Part shown: piece after piece, positions 40,092-49,355 of the stretch
Numbering within the stretch: position 1 is the first letter of the stretch
Layout of the letters: each line of letters starts with the position of its first letter
DNA from: 40CM-4-68-19 sp036513415
Lineage (GTDB): Bacteria; Myxococcota; Myxococcia; Myxococcales; 40CM-4-68-19
Assembly (NCBI GenBank): GCA_036513415.1
Contig: DATBZA010000072.1
Coordinates: 1-64,000, forward strand
Direction of reading: 5' to 3'
DNA: 64,000 nucleotides
Translations under genes and position numbers: made by a program
The notes under the pieces: model-generated
Database searches by the model: none
What the model was told of the DNA's origin: nothing
What the model saw: the letters and a program-made list of their open reading frames with translations, nothing else

Positions 40092-40676
40092 TTAAGTCAG
40101 GCCCTCGACCTCGAGCGCCTTGGCCACCGCGGGCCTCGCCTTGGCGCGCTCCATGAACCGCTGCAGGGAAGGCGGGAGCGGCAGATCCACCCGCGCTGCC
40201 CAGCGCAAGACCGTGAACAGGTATGCGTCCGCGACGGTGAACTTCTCGCCCACGAGCCAGGGCTGCTTTGCCAGGGTGTCCGCGACCAGGTCGAGGCGCT
40301 TCTGCAGAGTCTCACGCGGAGTCGGGTCGGGCGTGTTGCGGAACAGGGGGCTGAAGTTCTTGTGGATCTCCGTGGCGATGAACACCCATTCCTGGAGCTT
40401 GTAGCGTTCTTTCGTGCCCGGCTTCGGCGCCACCTTCTCGCCGCCCTCCTGGTCGGCGAGGTACAGCAGAATCGATGCGCCTTCGGTCAGAACGCTCCCG
40501 TCGTCGAGCTGCAGCGCCGGCACGTAGCTCTTGGGATTGAGCTGGTTGTAGTTCACACCCGATTCAGCGATCTTGGTCTTGCGATCCACCTTGTCGAGCT
40601 GGAACTCCGCACCCATCTCACGCAGCGCGATGTGGGACGCCAGGGAGCAGACGCCGGGCACGTAATAGAGCTTCAT
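40092..40676 (-). CDS. glutathione S-transferase, beta-class-like
   Basis: A 194-residue GST. The N-terminus MKLYYVPGVCSLASHIALRE matches bacterial beta-class enzymes, in which Cys10 is the active-site residue that forms a mixed disulfide with glutathione. YVPAL supplies the cis-Pro and DGSVLTEGASILLYL the glutathione-binding helix. The C-terminal helical domain is normal, though a little short. It is a different type from the GST at 10 kb. The gene is divergent from fmt with 40 bases between. Confidence 0.92.
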   Translation of the reverse strand: MKLYYVPGVCSLASHIALREMGAEFQLDKVDRKTKIAESGVNYNQLNPKSYVPALQLDDGSVLTEGASILLYLADQEGGEKVAPKPGTKERYKLQEWVFIATEIHKNFSPLFRNTPDPTPRETLQKRLDLVADTLAKQPWLVGEKFTVADAYLFTVLRWAARVDLPLPPSLQRFMERAKARPAVAKALEVEGLT

Positions 40677-40716
40677 GCGCCTAGGATACCGCCTTTGCTA
40701 AGTTGCGGGCCCGTCA

Positions 40717-41631
40717 ATGCGGATCGCCTTTCTTGGAACACCGCAGTTCGCCCTGCCCATCCTGGAGGCCTCCGCGCAGGCCGGCGAGCTGGTTCTCGTC
40801 GTTGCACAGCCTGACAAGCCGGTCGGGCGCCACCAGGAGCTGCAAGCGCCGCCGGCGAAGCGATGGGCCGTGCAGCGCGGCATCCGCGTCGAGCAGCCGG
40901 AGAAGGTGAAGCAAGGACGGCTCGCCGCGGTGCTCGCATCTGCGCGTCCGGATGTCGCGGTGGTGGCGGCCTACGGGCGGATCCTGCCTGCCGATGCCTT
41001 GTCGGTGCCGTTGCACGGCTGCCTCAACGTGCACGCGTCCCTGCTGCCGGACCTGCGGGGCGCCGCTCCGGCGCAGTGGGCCGTCGCGCGCCAGCACCGC
41101 GAGACGGGCGTCACCATCATGCAGATGGACGAGGGCCTGGATACCGGTGACATCCGGCTGCAGGCGCGGCTTCCGATCGCGCCCGACGAGACCGGCGAAT
41201 CCCTGCTGGAAAAGCTCGGTCCTCTGGGGGCGGACGCGCTCACCCGGGCGCTTCGAATGCTGGAGCGCGGCGAGCTGCCGCGGGTGCCACAGGACCACTC
41301 GAAAGCGACGCACGCGCCGCTCCTGGCGCGTGAGGACGGCCGCGTGGACTGGACCCGGACGGCGGCGGAGCTGGACGCGCGCCGCCGCGGATTCACGCCC
41401 TGGCCAGGAGCCTGGACCACGATCGGCGGGGCCATGCTGAAGATCCACGCTGCACGGCCGGTGAGCGGTGCTGGTCCCCCGGGAGAGCTGCTCCACGGCT
41501 CCACCTTCGCTTCCGGAGGCGGCACCGCCTGGCAGCTCGACGAGGTCCAGCCGCAGGGAAAGAAGCGCATGTCCGCCACCGAGTGGCTCAAGGGAGCGCG
41601 GCTGGAACGAGGGACGCGCCTGGGCACATGA
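40717..41631 (+). CDS. fmt: methionyl-tRNA formyltransferase
   Basis: A 304-residue enzyme that formylates initiator Met-tRNA using 10-formyltetrahydrofolate. Motifs: AFLGTPQFALPIL at the start, the catalytic loop LNVHASLLPDLRGAAP (Asn and His), and GVTIMQMDEGLDTGDI. The C-terminal tRNA-binding domain is present (from about residue 205). The def (peptide deformylase) gene usually found beside fmt is missing here; instead fmt opens the aromatic amino acid gene run. Confidence 0.96.
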   Translation: MRIAFLGTPQFALPILEASAQAGELVLVVAQPDKPVGRHQELQAPPAKRWAVQRGIRVEQPEKVKQGRLAAVLASARPDVAVVAAYGRILPADALSVPLHGCLNVHASLLPDLRGAAPAQWAVARQHRETGVTIMQMDEGLDTGDIRLQARLPIAPDETGESLLEKLGPLGADALTRALRMLERGELPRVPQDHSKATHAPLLAREDGRVDWTRTAAELDARRRGFTPWPGAWTTIGGAMLKIHAARPVSGAGPPGELLHGSTFASGGGTAWQLDEVQPQGKKRMSATEWLKGARLERGTRLGT

Positions 41632-41718
41632 CCCAATCCCCGCCCGGGCCCGACAGTCCCACCACGAAAGCCGCTCCTGGGGTATTTTGAGGGGTCCGGC
41701 GTAGAGGAGCGCCCTTGC

Positions 41719-42750
41719 ATGCTCATCGTTCTGCATCCCGACGTCAGTCCGCAGGCGCAGGCGACCATCGAGGGTCGCGTGCGCGAGCTGGGTTTCACCC
41801 CGCACCCGATCTCGGGCGCGGGGCGCACCGCGATCGGGATCACCGGGAACAAGGGACCCATCGATCCCGGCCATTTTCGCGAGCTTCCCGGCGTCGCGGA
41901 CTGCATTCCCGTCACCGCGCCCTACAAGCTGGTGTCCCGCGAGGTGAAGCACGAGGACACGGTGGTTGACGTGGCCGGGGTGCCGATCGGAGGGCCCGAG
42001 CTGGTGGTGATGGCGGGCCCCTGCGCCGTGGAGAACGAGCAGCAGATCCTGACCGCGGCGCGCGGAGTAGCAGCGAGCGGCGCTTCGCTCCTGCGCGGCG
42101 GAGCATTCAAGCCGCGCACCAGCCCGTACGACTTCCAGGGCCTGAAGCAGGCGGGACTGGATCTGTTGTCGAAGGCGCGGTCGGAAACAGGCCTGAAGAT
42201 CGTCACCGAGGTGAAGGACACCGAGACGTTGCCCGCAGTGGTGGAGAGCGCGGACCTGCTCCAGATCGGCGCGCGCAACATGCAGAACTTCTCGCTCCTC
42301 GAGGCGGTGGGCGACGTGCGCAAGCCCGTGCTGCTCAAGCGCGGGATGTCGTCGACCATCAAGGAGCTGCTGATGGCGGCCGAGTACATCGTCTCGCGCG
42401 GCAACAAGCAGGTGATCCTCTGCGAACGCGGCATCCGGACCTTCGAGACCATGACCCGCAACACCCTGGACCTGAACGCGGTGCCCATCCTCAAGCGGGA
42501 GTCGCACCTGCCGGTGGTGGTGGACCCGTCGCATGGGATCGGGATCCGCAGCGCGGTGCTGCCGATGGCGCGGGCAGCGGTGGCCTGCGGCGCCGACGGG
42601 CTGATCATCGAGGTGCACCCCGACCCGGACCGCGCCCTCAGCGACGGAATGCAGTCGCTCAACCTCGCCTCGTTCGAGAAGTTGATGCGCGAGGTGGAGA
42701 AGATCGCCGCGGCCATGGGACGTTCGCTGCACCGGGTGGCGCGGGCGTGA
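41719..42750 (+). CDS. aroF: 3-deoxy-7-phosphoheptulonate (DAHP) synthase
   Basis: A 343-residue enzyme for the first shikimate step, condensing PEP and erythrose-4-phosphate. It is the type with an N-terminal ferredoxin-like regulatory domain (residues about 1-70) followed by the barrel: VMAGPCAVEN, LRGGAFKPRTSPY, the KRGMSSTIKELLMAAEY segment and VVDPSHGIG. The N-terminal domain commonly carries feedback control by aromatic amino acids or prephenate. GGAG lies about 10 bases before the ATG. Its stop overlaps the aroA GTG start by 4 bases. Confidence 0.95.
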   Translation: MLIVLHPDVSPQAQATIEGRVRELGFTPHPISGAGRTAIGITGNKGPIDPGHFRELPGVADCIPVTAPYKLVSREVKHEDTVVDVAGVPIGGPELVVMAGPCAVENEQQILTAARGVAASGASLLRGGAFKPRTSPYDFQGLKQAGLDLLSKARSETGLKIVTEVKDTETLPAVVESADLLQIGARNMQNFSLLEAVGDVRKPVLLKRGMSSTIKELLMAAEYIVSRGNKQVILCERGIRTFETMTRNTLDLNAVPILKRESHLPVVVDPSHGIGIRSAVLPMARAAVACGADGLIIEVHPDPDRALSDGMQSLNLASFEKLMREVEKIAAAMGRSLHRVARA

Positions 42751-44180
42751 AGGCCCGCGTCTCGCCGCTGCGCAAGCCGGTCCGCGGCGAGGGCGTGCGC
42801 GTCCCCGGCGACAAGAGCATCTCGCACCGCGCCCTCCTGTTCGCTGCGCTGGCCGAAGGGGAGAGCCGGATCGCCGGACTCGCCGGCGGGGACGACGTCC
42901 GCTCCACGGCGCGCTGCCTGGCCCAGCTTGGAGTGCCGCTGCTGCGCGGGGACGGGACGCCCTGGCATCCCAAGCCGCGCTCGTCCGAGTTCCCAGATGA
43001 CGCGGAGCCGACCTTCGTGCCTCCGCAGCGTCCGCGCGGAAGCCTCCCGCTTCCGGAGCGGGACGCCGACATGCAGGAGGACGACGCGATCGTGATCGGC
43101 CAGGGACTCTCCGGCCTGCGCGAGCCCTTGGGCCACCTCGACTGCGGCAACTCCGGCACCACGCTGCGCCTGATGACCGGCATCCTGGCCGGCGCCCAGG
43201 TCGAGGCGACGCTCACCGGCGACGAGTCCCTCTCCCGGCGTCCGATGGAGCGCGTGGCCAAGCCGCTGCGGCAGCTCGGCGCGGCCATCGAGACCAGCGA
43301 AGGAAAGCCGCCGGTGGTGGTCAGGCGCGGACATCCGCTCCAGGCCGGCGCCATCCGCTCGGAAGTGGCGAGCGCGCAGGTGAAGAGCGCCGTGCTGCTC
43401 GCGGGCCTCTTCTCCGAGGGCGAGACGAGCTTCACCGAGCCGGCGAAGAGCCGGGACCATACCGAGCGGCTGCTGCGGCTGATGGGAGCGCCGGTGGTGC
43501 AACGCGGGAGCACGGTGTCGGTGCGCGGGCGGGCGACGTTGCGGGGATTCGCGCTGGACGTCCCCGGAGACCTCAGCTCGGCTGCGTTCCTGATCGCCGC
43601 GGCCCTGATCGCCCCGGAGGGCGGCACGCTTTCCCTCGACCACGTCGGCGTGAACCCCACCCGCGCGGGCTTCCTCGACGCGCTGGCGATGTTCGGCGCC
43701 CGCCTTCAGCTCGAGCTGGGCAGCGCACCCGGTCCGGAGCCCGTCGCGAAGCTGACGGTTGCGGCGCAGAAGCTGCGCGGCGCGCAGCTCGACGGAGATC
43801 TGGTGCTGCGGGCGATCGACGAGGTCCCCATCCTCGCCGTCCTGGGCGCGCTCGCCGAGGGCGAGACGGTGATCCGCGGGGCGCAGGAGCTGCGGGTGAA
43901 GGAGTCGGATCGCATCGCGCAGATGGCGGCGGGCCTGCGCGCCATGGGCGCCCGGGTCGAGGAGCTGCCGGACGGGCTGCGCATTCAAGGCGGCTCCTTG
44001 CGCGGTGGCGCGGCCATCGACTCCGCCATGGACCATCGCATCGCCCTGGCGTTCTCGGTGGCGGCGCTCGCTGCGCGCGAGCCGTGCTCGATCTCGGGCG
44101 CCGAATGGGCGGACGTCTCCTTCCCCGGGTTCTATCGGCTCCTGCGCAAGCTCGGCGCGGAGGCGGAGATCCTCTCTTGA
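42747..44180 (+). CDS. aroA: 3-phosphoshikimate 1-carboxyvinyltransferase (EPSP synthase)
   Basis: A 477-residue enzyme adding PEP to shikimate-3-phosphate. Motifs: VPGDKSISHRALL, LDCGNSGTTLRLMTGIL, DESLSRRPM, VASAQVKSAVLLAGL, EVPILAVLGALAEG, RVKESDRI and DHRIALAFSVAAL. An extra stretch of about 40 residues (roughly 68-112, rich in Pro, Arg and acidic residues) interrupts the first domain between LGVPLLRG and IVIGQGLSGL, making it longer than the usual 430. GTG start overlaps aroF; the stop overlaps aroE by one base. Confidence 0.95.
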   Translation: MKARVSPLRKPVRGEGVRVPGDKSISHRALLFAALAEGESRIAGLAGGDDVRSTARCLAQLGVPLLRGDGTPWHPKPRSSEFPDDAEPTFVPPQRPRGSLPLPERDADMQEDDAIVIGQGLSGLREPLGHLDCGNSGTTLRLMTGILAGAQVEATLTGDESLSRRPMERVAKPLRQLGAAIETSEGKPPVVVRRGHPLQAGAIRSEVASAQVKSAVLLAGLFSEGETSFTEPAKSRDHTERLLRLMGAPVVQRGSTVSVRGRATLRGFALDVPGDLSSAAFLIAAALIAPEGGTLSLDHVGVNPTRAGFLDALAMFGARLQLELGSAPGPEPVAKLTVAAQKLRGAQLDGDLVLRAIDEVPILAVLGALAEGETVIRGAQELRVKESDRIAQMAAGLRAMGARVEELPDGLRIQGGSLRGGAAIDSAMDHRIALAFSVAALAAREPCSISGAEWADVSFPGFYRLLRKLGAEAEILS

Positions 44181-44941
44181 TGCGCACGCTGTACCTCCTG
44201 ATCGGCGATCCAGTCGCCCACTCCCGCTCGCCGGCGATCCATGCTCGCGCGTTCCAGGCGCTGGGCATCGACGCCGTATATGCTCCCTGCCGCGTCACCG
44301 ACGTGCCCGCGGCCATCCGCGCCCTTCGCGCGCTGGGCGTCGCGGGCGCGAACGTGACCATCCCGCACAAGCAGGCGGTGATCCCTTCGCTCGACCGCCT
44401 CGATCAGGCCGCCGAGCATATCGGAGCAGTCAACTGCATCGCCAATCGCGACGGAGTCCTCCACGGCTACAACACGGACCGGGAGGGCGTGCTGCGCGCC
44501 CTCGGCCCGTTCTCCGGGCGCGCCGTGGTCCTCGGGGCCGGTGGCTCGGCCCGCGCCGTCGTCGACGCGTTCAGGCCCCGGGTGACCATCGTGAACCGCA
44601 CCCGCGCGCGCGCGGAGCAGCTTGCGCGCGACATGGGCGTGACCGCCTCTGGACCGGACGCCCTGGCGCAGGCGGATCTGGTGGTGAATTGCACCAGCGT
44701 GGGCATGAGCGGCGAGGAGATGCCGGTGGATCCAGCGCTGATCCGGGGCACGGTGATCGACCTGGCGTACTCCGCACGGGGAGATACGCCGCTGATCCGC
44801 GCGGCCCGCGCGCGGGGACTGCGGGCGATCGACGGCATCGAGGTGCTCGTCCAACAGGCCATCGCCTCGCTCGAGATCTGGCTTGGACGGCAGTCCCTCG
44901 GAGCGCTCGCTCCGGAGCTGCGAAAGGCGGCTCTGGCATGA
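44180..44941 (+). CDS. aroE: shikimate dehydrogenase
   Basis: A 253-residue NADP-dependent enzyme reducing 3-dehydroshikimate to shikimate. Seen: IGDPVAHSRSPAIHARAF (substrate binding), NVTIPHKQAV with the catalytic Lys, NCIANRDGVLHGYNTDREG with the catalytic Asp, the nucleotide loop VVLGAGGSARAVV, and NRTRARAEQL favouring NADP. It is slightly short but complete. Its start and stop overlap the neighbouring aroA and aroCK genes, as expected for translational coupling. Confidence 0.95.
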   Translation: MRTLYLLIGDPVAHSRSPAIHARAFQALGIDAVYAPCRVTDVPAAIRALRALGVAGANVTIPHKQAVIPSLDRLDQAAEHIGAVNCIANRDGVLHGYNTDREGVLRALGPFSGRAVVLGAGGSARAVVDAFRPRVTIVNRTRARAEQLARDMGVTASGPDALAQADLVVNCTSVGMSGEEMPVDPALIRGTVIDLAYSARGDTPLIRAARARGLRAIDGIEVLVQQAIASLEIWLGRQSLGALAPELRKAALA

Positions 44942-46638
44942 CGCGCCTCCGATTCCTCACCGCCGGCGAATCGCACGGTCCCGCTCTGGTCGGCATCCTC
45001 GACGGACTGCCGGCCGGCCTAGAGCTGCTCGCCGCTCACATCGAGCGCGACCTGCAGCGGCGCAAGCTCGGATACGGCCGGGGCGGGCGGATGGCCATCG
45101 AGCCGGAAAAACCCCGGATCCTTTCGGGCGTGAGGCACGGCAAGACGCTGGGGTCGCCGCTGGGGCTCCTGATCGAGAACGCCGATCACGAGAAGGCCTG
45201 GTCGGATCGGATGGCGGTCGAGCCGGTGGCGAACCCGGGCAAGCTGGTCTCCTTGCCACGGCCGGGACACGCCGACCTGACCGGATCGATCAAGTTCGGC
45301 TATCGCGACCTGCGCAACTCGCTGGAGCGCGCCAGCGCCCGCGAGACCGCCATGCGCGTCGCGCTGGCGGCCGCGGCGCGCCGGCTCCTGGACGAGCTGG
45401 ACGTGAGGGTGGGTTCGTGGGTGACGTCGATCGGCTCGGCGCGGGCGCGCGACGTCTCCGGGCTGGAAGGAATGGAAGACGCCGAGGCCCTGGCCCTCAA
45501 GGCGGACGCGTCGGCGGTTCGCTGCATCGACGGCGACGCAGAGGAGGCATTTCGCAACCAGATCGAGGAGGCTCGCGCGCGCCGGGACACGGTCGGCGGC
45601 ACGTTCGAGGTGCGCGTGACCGGGCTGGTTCCCGGCCTGGGCAGCTACACGCAGGCCGATCTCCGGCTCGATGGCCTGCTCGCCCGGGCGCTGGCCAGCA
45701 TTCCCGCCATCAAGGCAGTCGAGCTGGGCGACGGGTGGCGTGCTGCCGAGCTCTTCGGCTCCCAGGTCCACGATCCGATGGGCCGCGCCGCGGGTGGAGT
45801 GACGCGAGACACGAATCACGCGGGCGGCCTGGAAGGCGGCGTCAGCAACGGCGAGCCCCTGGTCGCGCGCGCCGCGATGAAGCCGATCGCGACCGTTCCG
45901 GCGGCGCTCCGGAGCGTGGATCTCATGACCGGCGAGGCCGATGCAGCCCACGTGGAACGAAGCGATACCTGCGCCGTTCCCGCCGCGGCGGTGGTGGGCG
46001 AGGCGGTGGTCGCGCTCTGCGTGGCCGACGCGCTGTTGACCAAGCTCGGCGGCGACTCGATGGACGAGCTGCACGCGGCCCTGCGGCAAGCGTGGAGGCG
46101 CGCGCGGCCGCTCCAGGGACACGTGTGGCTCTGCGGCTTGCCTGGCGCCGGCAAGACGACGCTGGCCCCGTTGCTGGCGGCGGCGCTGGGAATCCCCTTC
46201 GTCGAAGTCGACGCGGTCATCGAACGCTCCGCCGGAAAGAGCGTGCCGGACATCTTCGCGACTGAAGGGGAAGCCGCCTTCCGGCAGCGGGAAGCGGACG
46301 CCGCTCGCGCCGCCGCTCGCGGTCCGCGCAGCGTGATCTCGCTCGGCGGCGGGGCGCTTGGCTCCCGCGCGGTCCGGCTCGCCGTGCGGAAGACCGGGCA
46401 CCTCCTCTGGCTGCGCGCTCCCGTTGCCCTCTGCGCCGAGCGCGCCGCTACGGGACGGCCGCTGTTGGCCGGCAACCCCGCGGCACGGCTCGCGGAGCTG
46501 GCAGCAGCGCGGGAGCCGATCTACGCCCGGCTGGCCGACGCCATCCTCGAGGTCGTGCCCGGCGCCGGGCCGCAACAGCTCGCTGCCCAGGCCGCATCTG
46601 CGGTCTCCGCGCTGGAGGCGCAGCGTGCCCATCATTGA
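44938..46638 (+). CDS. chorismate synthase - shikimate kinase fusion
   Basis: One uninterrupted 566-residue frame encodes two enzymes. Residues 1 to about 385 are chorismate synthase (AroC): FLTAGESHGPALVGILDG, RRKLGYGRGGRM, the SLERASARETAMR segment, and a full C-terminus (CAVPAAAVVGEA, KLGGDSMDELHAAL). Residues about 394-560 are shikimate kinase (AroK): Walker A GLPGAGKTT (400-408), the VEVDAVIE substrate Asp, FRQRE, the GGG loop, RPLL and REPIYARLAD. A linker of roughly ten residues joins them. An internal ATG (46060, Met375) or GTG could start a separate kinase, but neither has a clear ribosome site. Stop overlaps aroB by 14 bases. Confidence 0.93.
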   Translation: MTRLRFLTAGESHGPALVGILDGLPAGLELLAAHIERDLQRRKLGYGRGGRMAIEPEKPRILSGVRHGKTLGSPLGLLIENADHEKAWSDRMAVEPVANPGKLVSLPRPGHADLTGSIKFGYRDLRNSLERASARETAMRVALAAAARRLLDELDVRVGSWVTSIGSARARDVSGLEGMEDAEALALKADASAVRCIDGDAEEAFRNQIEEARARRDTVGGTFEVRVTGLVPGLGSYTQADLRLDGLLARALASIPAIKAVELGDGWRAAELFGSQVHDPMGRAAGGVTRDTNHAGGLEGGVSNGEPLVARAAMKPIATVPAALRSVDLMTGEADAAHVERSDTCAVPAAAVVGEAVVALCVADALLTKLGGDSMDELHAALRQAWRRARPLQGHVWLCGLPGAGKTTLAPLLAAALGIPFVEVDAVIERSAGKSVPDIFATEGEAAFRQREADAARAAARGPRSVISLGGGALGSRAVRLAVRKTGHLLWLRAPVALCAERAATGRPLLAGNPAARLAELAAAREPIYARLADAILEVVPGAGPQQLAAQAASAVSALEAQRAHH

Positions 46639-47692
46639 GGTTCGCTTCCCGGCCGGCGCCCGGACCGACTGCGTGATCGAGCCTGGAGCGCTCCGGCGGG
46701 TCCCCGAGCTGTCCGCGGGCGCGGGACTGACTGGAACGGCCGGACTTCTCTGCGACGCCCGGCTCCTCCTGCTGTACGAGGACGAGCTGCGTTCGCTGCG
46801 CTCGCAATTCGGCGAGCCGATCGCGCGACCCGTGACCGAGGTCCGCAAGACCCTCGCCGAGGTCGACGCCATGTGCGAAGCCCTCTCCGCGCGAGGTGTG
46901 GGGCGGGACGGGTACGTCGTCGCCGTCGGCGGGGGCGTACTGACCGATCTGGCCGGTCTGGCCGCCGCGCTGTACCTGCGCGGCGTCCCCTGGGTGAGCG
47001 TGCCGTCGACGCTGCTGGCCCAGGTCGACGCCGGGCTCGGCGGCAAGACGGGAGCCAACCTGCGCGCCGGAAAGAACCTGGTGGGCGCCTTCCACCAGCC
47101 GCGGCTCGTGGTTTGCGACCCGCAGCTCCTCTCGACCCTTCCGGAGCGCGAGATCTGGAGCGGGCTGGCCGAGGTGGTGAAATGCGCGCTGCTCGAGGGC
47201 GGCGAGCTGCTCGAGCGGTGCGAGCGCGATCTGGAACGCGCGGCGTCGGGCGATGCCGCCGCTCTCGCGCCCCTGATCGAAGGCGCGGTGCGGCTGAAGG
47301 CCCGCATCGTCGCGGCCGACGAGCGGGAGGGCGGCCAGCGCGCATTCCTCAACCTCGGCCACACCGTCGGTCACGCGCTCGAGGCGGCCACCGGGTATGC
47401 CCGCTTCAGCCATGGCGAGGCAGTCGCGCTGGGGCTGCGCGGCATGCTGGAGCTGTCCGATTCGATGCCCGACCGCAAGCGGGCGCTGAACCTGGTAGAG
47501 CGGCTGCGCGTCGAGACCGGCCCCGCGCTGGATGCCGGCGAGCGCGAGGCGGCGCTGCAGGCGATGACGCGCGACAAGAAAGCCCGCCGCGGCGCGGTCC
47601 GTTTCGTGCTGCTCGACCGGATCGGCGAGCCGGTGCTGCGCGAGGTCCGGGCCGCCGACTGCTCCCGCGCGCTCGCCGTCGCACTCGCGTAG
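46625..47692 (+). CDS. aroB: 3-dehydroquinate synthase
   Basis: A 355-residue NAD- and metal-dependent enzyme that cyclises DAHP to 3-dehydroquinate, the second shikimate step. Motifs: VAVGGGVLTDLAGLAAALYLRG, PSTLLAQVDAGLGGKTGANL, KNLVGAFHQP, LAEVVKCALL and the metal ligands Glu and His of LNLGHTVGHALE and FSHGEAVALGL. The start is a GTG at 46625 (VPIIEVRFPAG) inside the end of the fused upstream gene; no in-frame ATG is nearby. aroQ follows 11 bases after its stop. Confidence 0.96.
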   Translation: MPIIEVRFPAGARTDCVIEPGALRRVPELSAGAGLTGTAGLLCDARLLLLYEDELRSLRSQFGEPIARPVTEVRKTLAEVDAMCEALSARGVGRDGYVVAVGGGVLTDLAGLAAALYLRGVPWVSVPSTLLAQVDAGLGGKTGANLRAGKNLVGAFHQPRLVVCDPQLLSTLPEREIWSGLAEVVKCALLEGGELLERCERDLERAASGDAAALAPLIEGAVRLKARIVAADEREGGQRAFLNLGHTVGHALEAATGYARFSHGEAVALGLRGMLELSDSMPDRKRALNLVERLRVETGPALDAGEREAALQAMTRDKKARRGAVRFVLLDRIGEPVLREVRAADCSRALAVALA

Positions 47693-47703
47693 ACTCCCGG
47701 GCG

Positions 47704-48126
47704 ATGAACATCCTGCTGCTCAACGGCCCGAACTTGAACCTCCTCGGCGAGCGGGAGCCGGAGATCTACGGCACGACCACCCTGGCCGAGTTGGAGCAGA
47801 TGGTGCAGGCGCGCGGGCAGGCGCTGGGCCACACCGTCCGCGCGCTCCAGTCCAACCACGAAGGCGCGCTCATCGACGAGCTGCACCAGTCCCGCCACTG
47901 GGCCGACGGGGTGATCTTCAATCCGGGCGCATTCACCCACTATTCCTACGCGCTGCGCGACGCGATCGCTGCGACGAAGCTGCGGGTCGTCGAGGTGCAT
48001 CTCTCGGACATCACCCGGCGCGAGCCCTGGCGGCGGGTCAGCGTGCTCGAGGAAGTCTGCGCGCACCGCGTGGTGGGAAAAGGGACCGCAGGGTACCTGG
48101 AAGCCCTGGAGTGGCTGGTCCGGTGA
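47704..48126 (+). CDS. aroQ: 3-dehydroquinate dehydratase, type II
   Basis: A 140-residue dodecameric-type dehydroquinase for the third shikimate step. Motifs: LLNGPNLNLLGEREPEIYG with the catalytic Tyr and flexible lid Arg, SNHEGALID, NPGAFTHYSYALRDAI (catalytic Asn/His environment) and VEVHLSDITRREPWRRVS with the active-site His. The family often has THTS; here it is THYS. Its stop overlaps the glycosyltransferase GTG by 4 bases. Confidence 0.96.
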   Translation: MNILLLNGPNLNLLGEREPEIYGTTTLAELEQMVQARGQALGHTVRALQSNHEGALIDELHQSRHWADGVIFNPGAFTHYSYALRDAIAATKLRVVEVHLSDITRREPWRRVSVLEEVCAHRVVGKGTAGYLEALEWLVR

Positions 48127-49355
48127 GGATCGCCTACCACTGCGAGGACGTGGTCGGCGCGCGCATGGCCGGCCCGGGGATCCGAGCGGTCGAGCTCTCC
48201 CGCCGCCTGGCAGCCCGCCATGACGTCACGTTGGTGGCGGAAGGCGCCGAAGATTTCACCGGCGAGCCGTTCCGCGGTTCCCGCGATCTCGGCGCCGCGC
48301 TCAAAGGCGCCGACGCGTTCGTCGCGCAAGGCTTCGGGTTTCCCCTGACGCACCTGTTCCGCTTCCGCGGACGGCTGGTGCTCGACCTGTACGACCCGGT
48401 GCAGCTCGAGCAGCTCGCTCGGATGGGACCGGACCCGTCAGCGGATCAGATCGTGCAAGTGGGCTACGTCCGCAGGCGCCTGCAGTACCTGATCCGCCGC
48501 GCGGATCATGTGCTCTGCGCTTCCGGCCCGCAGCGCGCGCATTGGCTGGGGTGGATGGGCGCTTGCGGCCGCCTCTCGCCACGGACGCTCGCGGGCGATC
48601 CGGAGGCGTCGCGGCTGCTCGCGGTGGTGCCGTTCGGGCTGCCGGAGGAGCCGCCGCGAAAGGACGGCTCTCCCCTGCGCCACGCGATCGCGGCCTCGCC
48701 GGACGATCGGATCGCGCTCTGGGCCGGAGGGCTGTGGGACTGGATGGACCCGGCGCTGGCCGTGCGCGCGGCAGCGCTTGCCCGGGAGCGCGTTCCTCGC
48801 CTGAAGCTCGCGCTGCTCGCCGGACAGCGCCCGGGAACGGCCGCTCCAAGGATGCACGCCGCCGCTGACGAGGCGCGGGCGGCCGCCGGCCCGGGAGTCC
48901 ATTTCCTGGACACCTGGGTCCCCTATCAGGAGCGCGGGGCATGGCTGCTCGATGCGGACGTCGCGGTCTCCGCGCACAAGCCGTCGCTGGAGGCGGAGCT
49001 CGCGTTTCGCACGCGCCTCCTGGACTGCCTCTGGGCAGCGCTGCCGGCGGCTTGCACTTCGGGCGACTTCCTGGCGGCGGAAGGAGAGCGGCAGGGATGG
49101 GCCCGCACGGCAGCGCCCGGAGATGCGAAGAGCCTCGCGGATGCCATCGTCACCCTCTGCGAGCCGGCCGCCAACGAGAAGGCCCGCGCCTTGGCCCGGG
49201 TCGCGGCGAAGGAGCGCACCTGGCAGCGCTCCGCGGATACGGTGCTGGGCCTGCTCGACCAGGCCCCCTCGGAGAGACCGGGCGTCATCAACCGGCAGAC
49301 ACCGGGGATCGCGGCGGCGTTCGCGCGCAAAGCGATCCGCAAGCTGCTGCGTTGA
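48123..49355 (+). CDS. glycosyltransferase family 4-like protein
   Basis: A 410-residue GT-B fold protein. The N-terminal half (RIAYHCEDVVGARMAGPGIRAVELSRRLA) resembles the acceptor-binding domain of glycosyltransferases that act on lipid or polysaccharide precursors. The C-terminal half has LWAGGLWDWMDP and a nucleotide-sugar site near SAHKPSLEAELAFRTRLLD. The GTG at 48123 overlaps the aroQ stop; an upstream GTG at 48111 is possible. Its stop abuts the trpA stop of the convergent operon with no spacer. Its presence at the end of an aromatic operon is unexplained; the sugar and acceptor are unknown. Confidence 0.82.
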   Translation: MRIAYHCEDVVGARMAGPGIRAVELSRRLAARHDVTLVAEGAEDFTGEPFRGSRDLGAALKGADAFVAQGFGFPLTHLFRFRGRLVLDLYDPVQLEQLARMGPDPSADQIVQVGYVRRRLQYLIRRADHVLCASGPQRAHWLGWMGACGRLSPRTLAGDPEASRLLAVVPFGLPEEPPRKDGSPLRHAIAASPDDRIALWAGGLWDWMDPALAVRAAALARERVPRLKLALLAGQRPGTAAPRMHAAADEARAAAGPGVHFLDTWVPYQERGAWLLDADVAVSAHKPSLEAELAFRTRLLDCLWAALPAACTSGDFLAAEGERQGWARTAAPGDAKSLADAIVTLCEPAANEKARALARVAAKERTWQRSADTVLGLLDQAPSERPGVINRQTPGIAAAFARKAIRKLLR

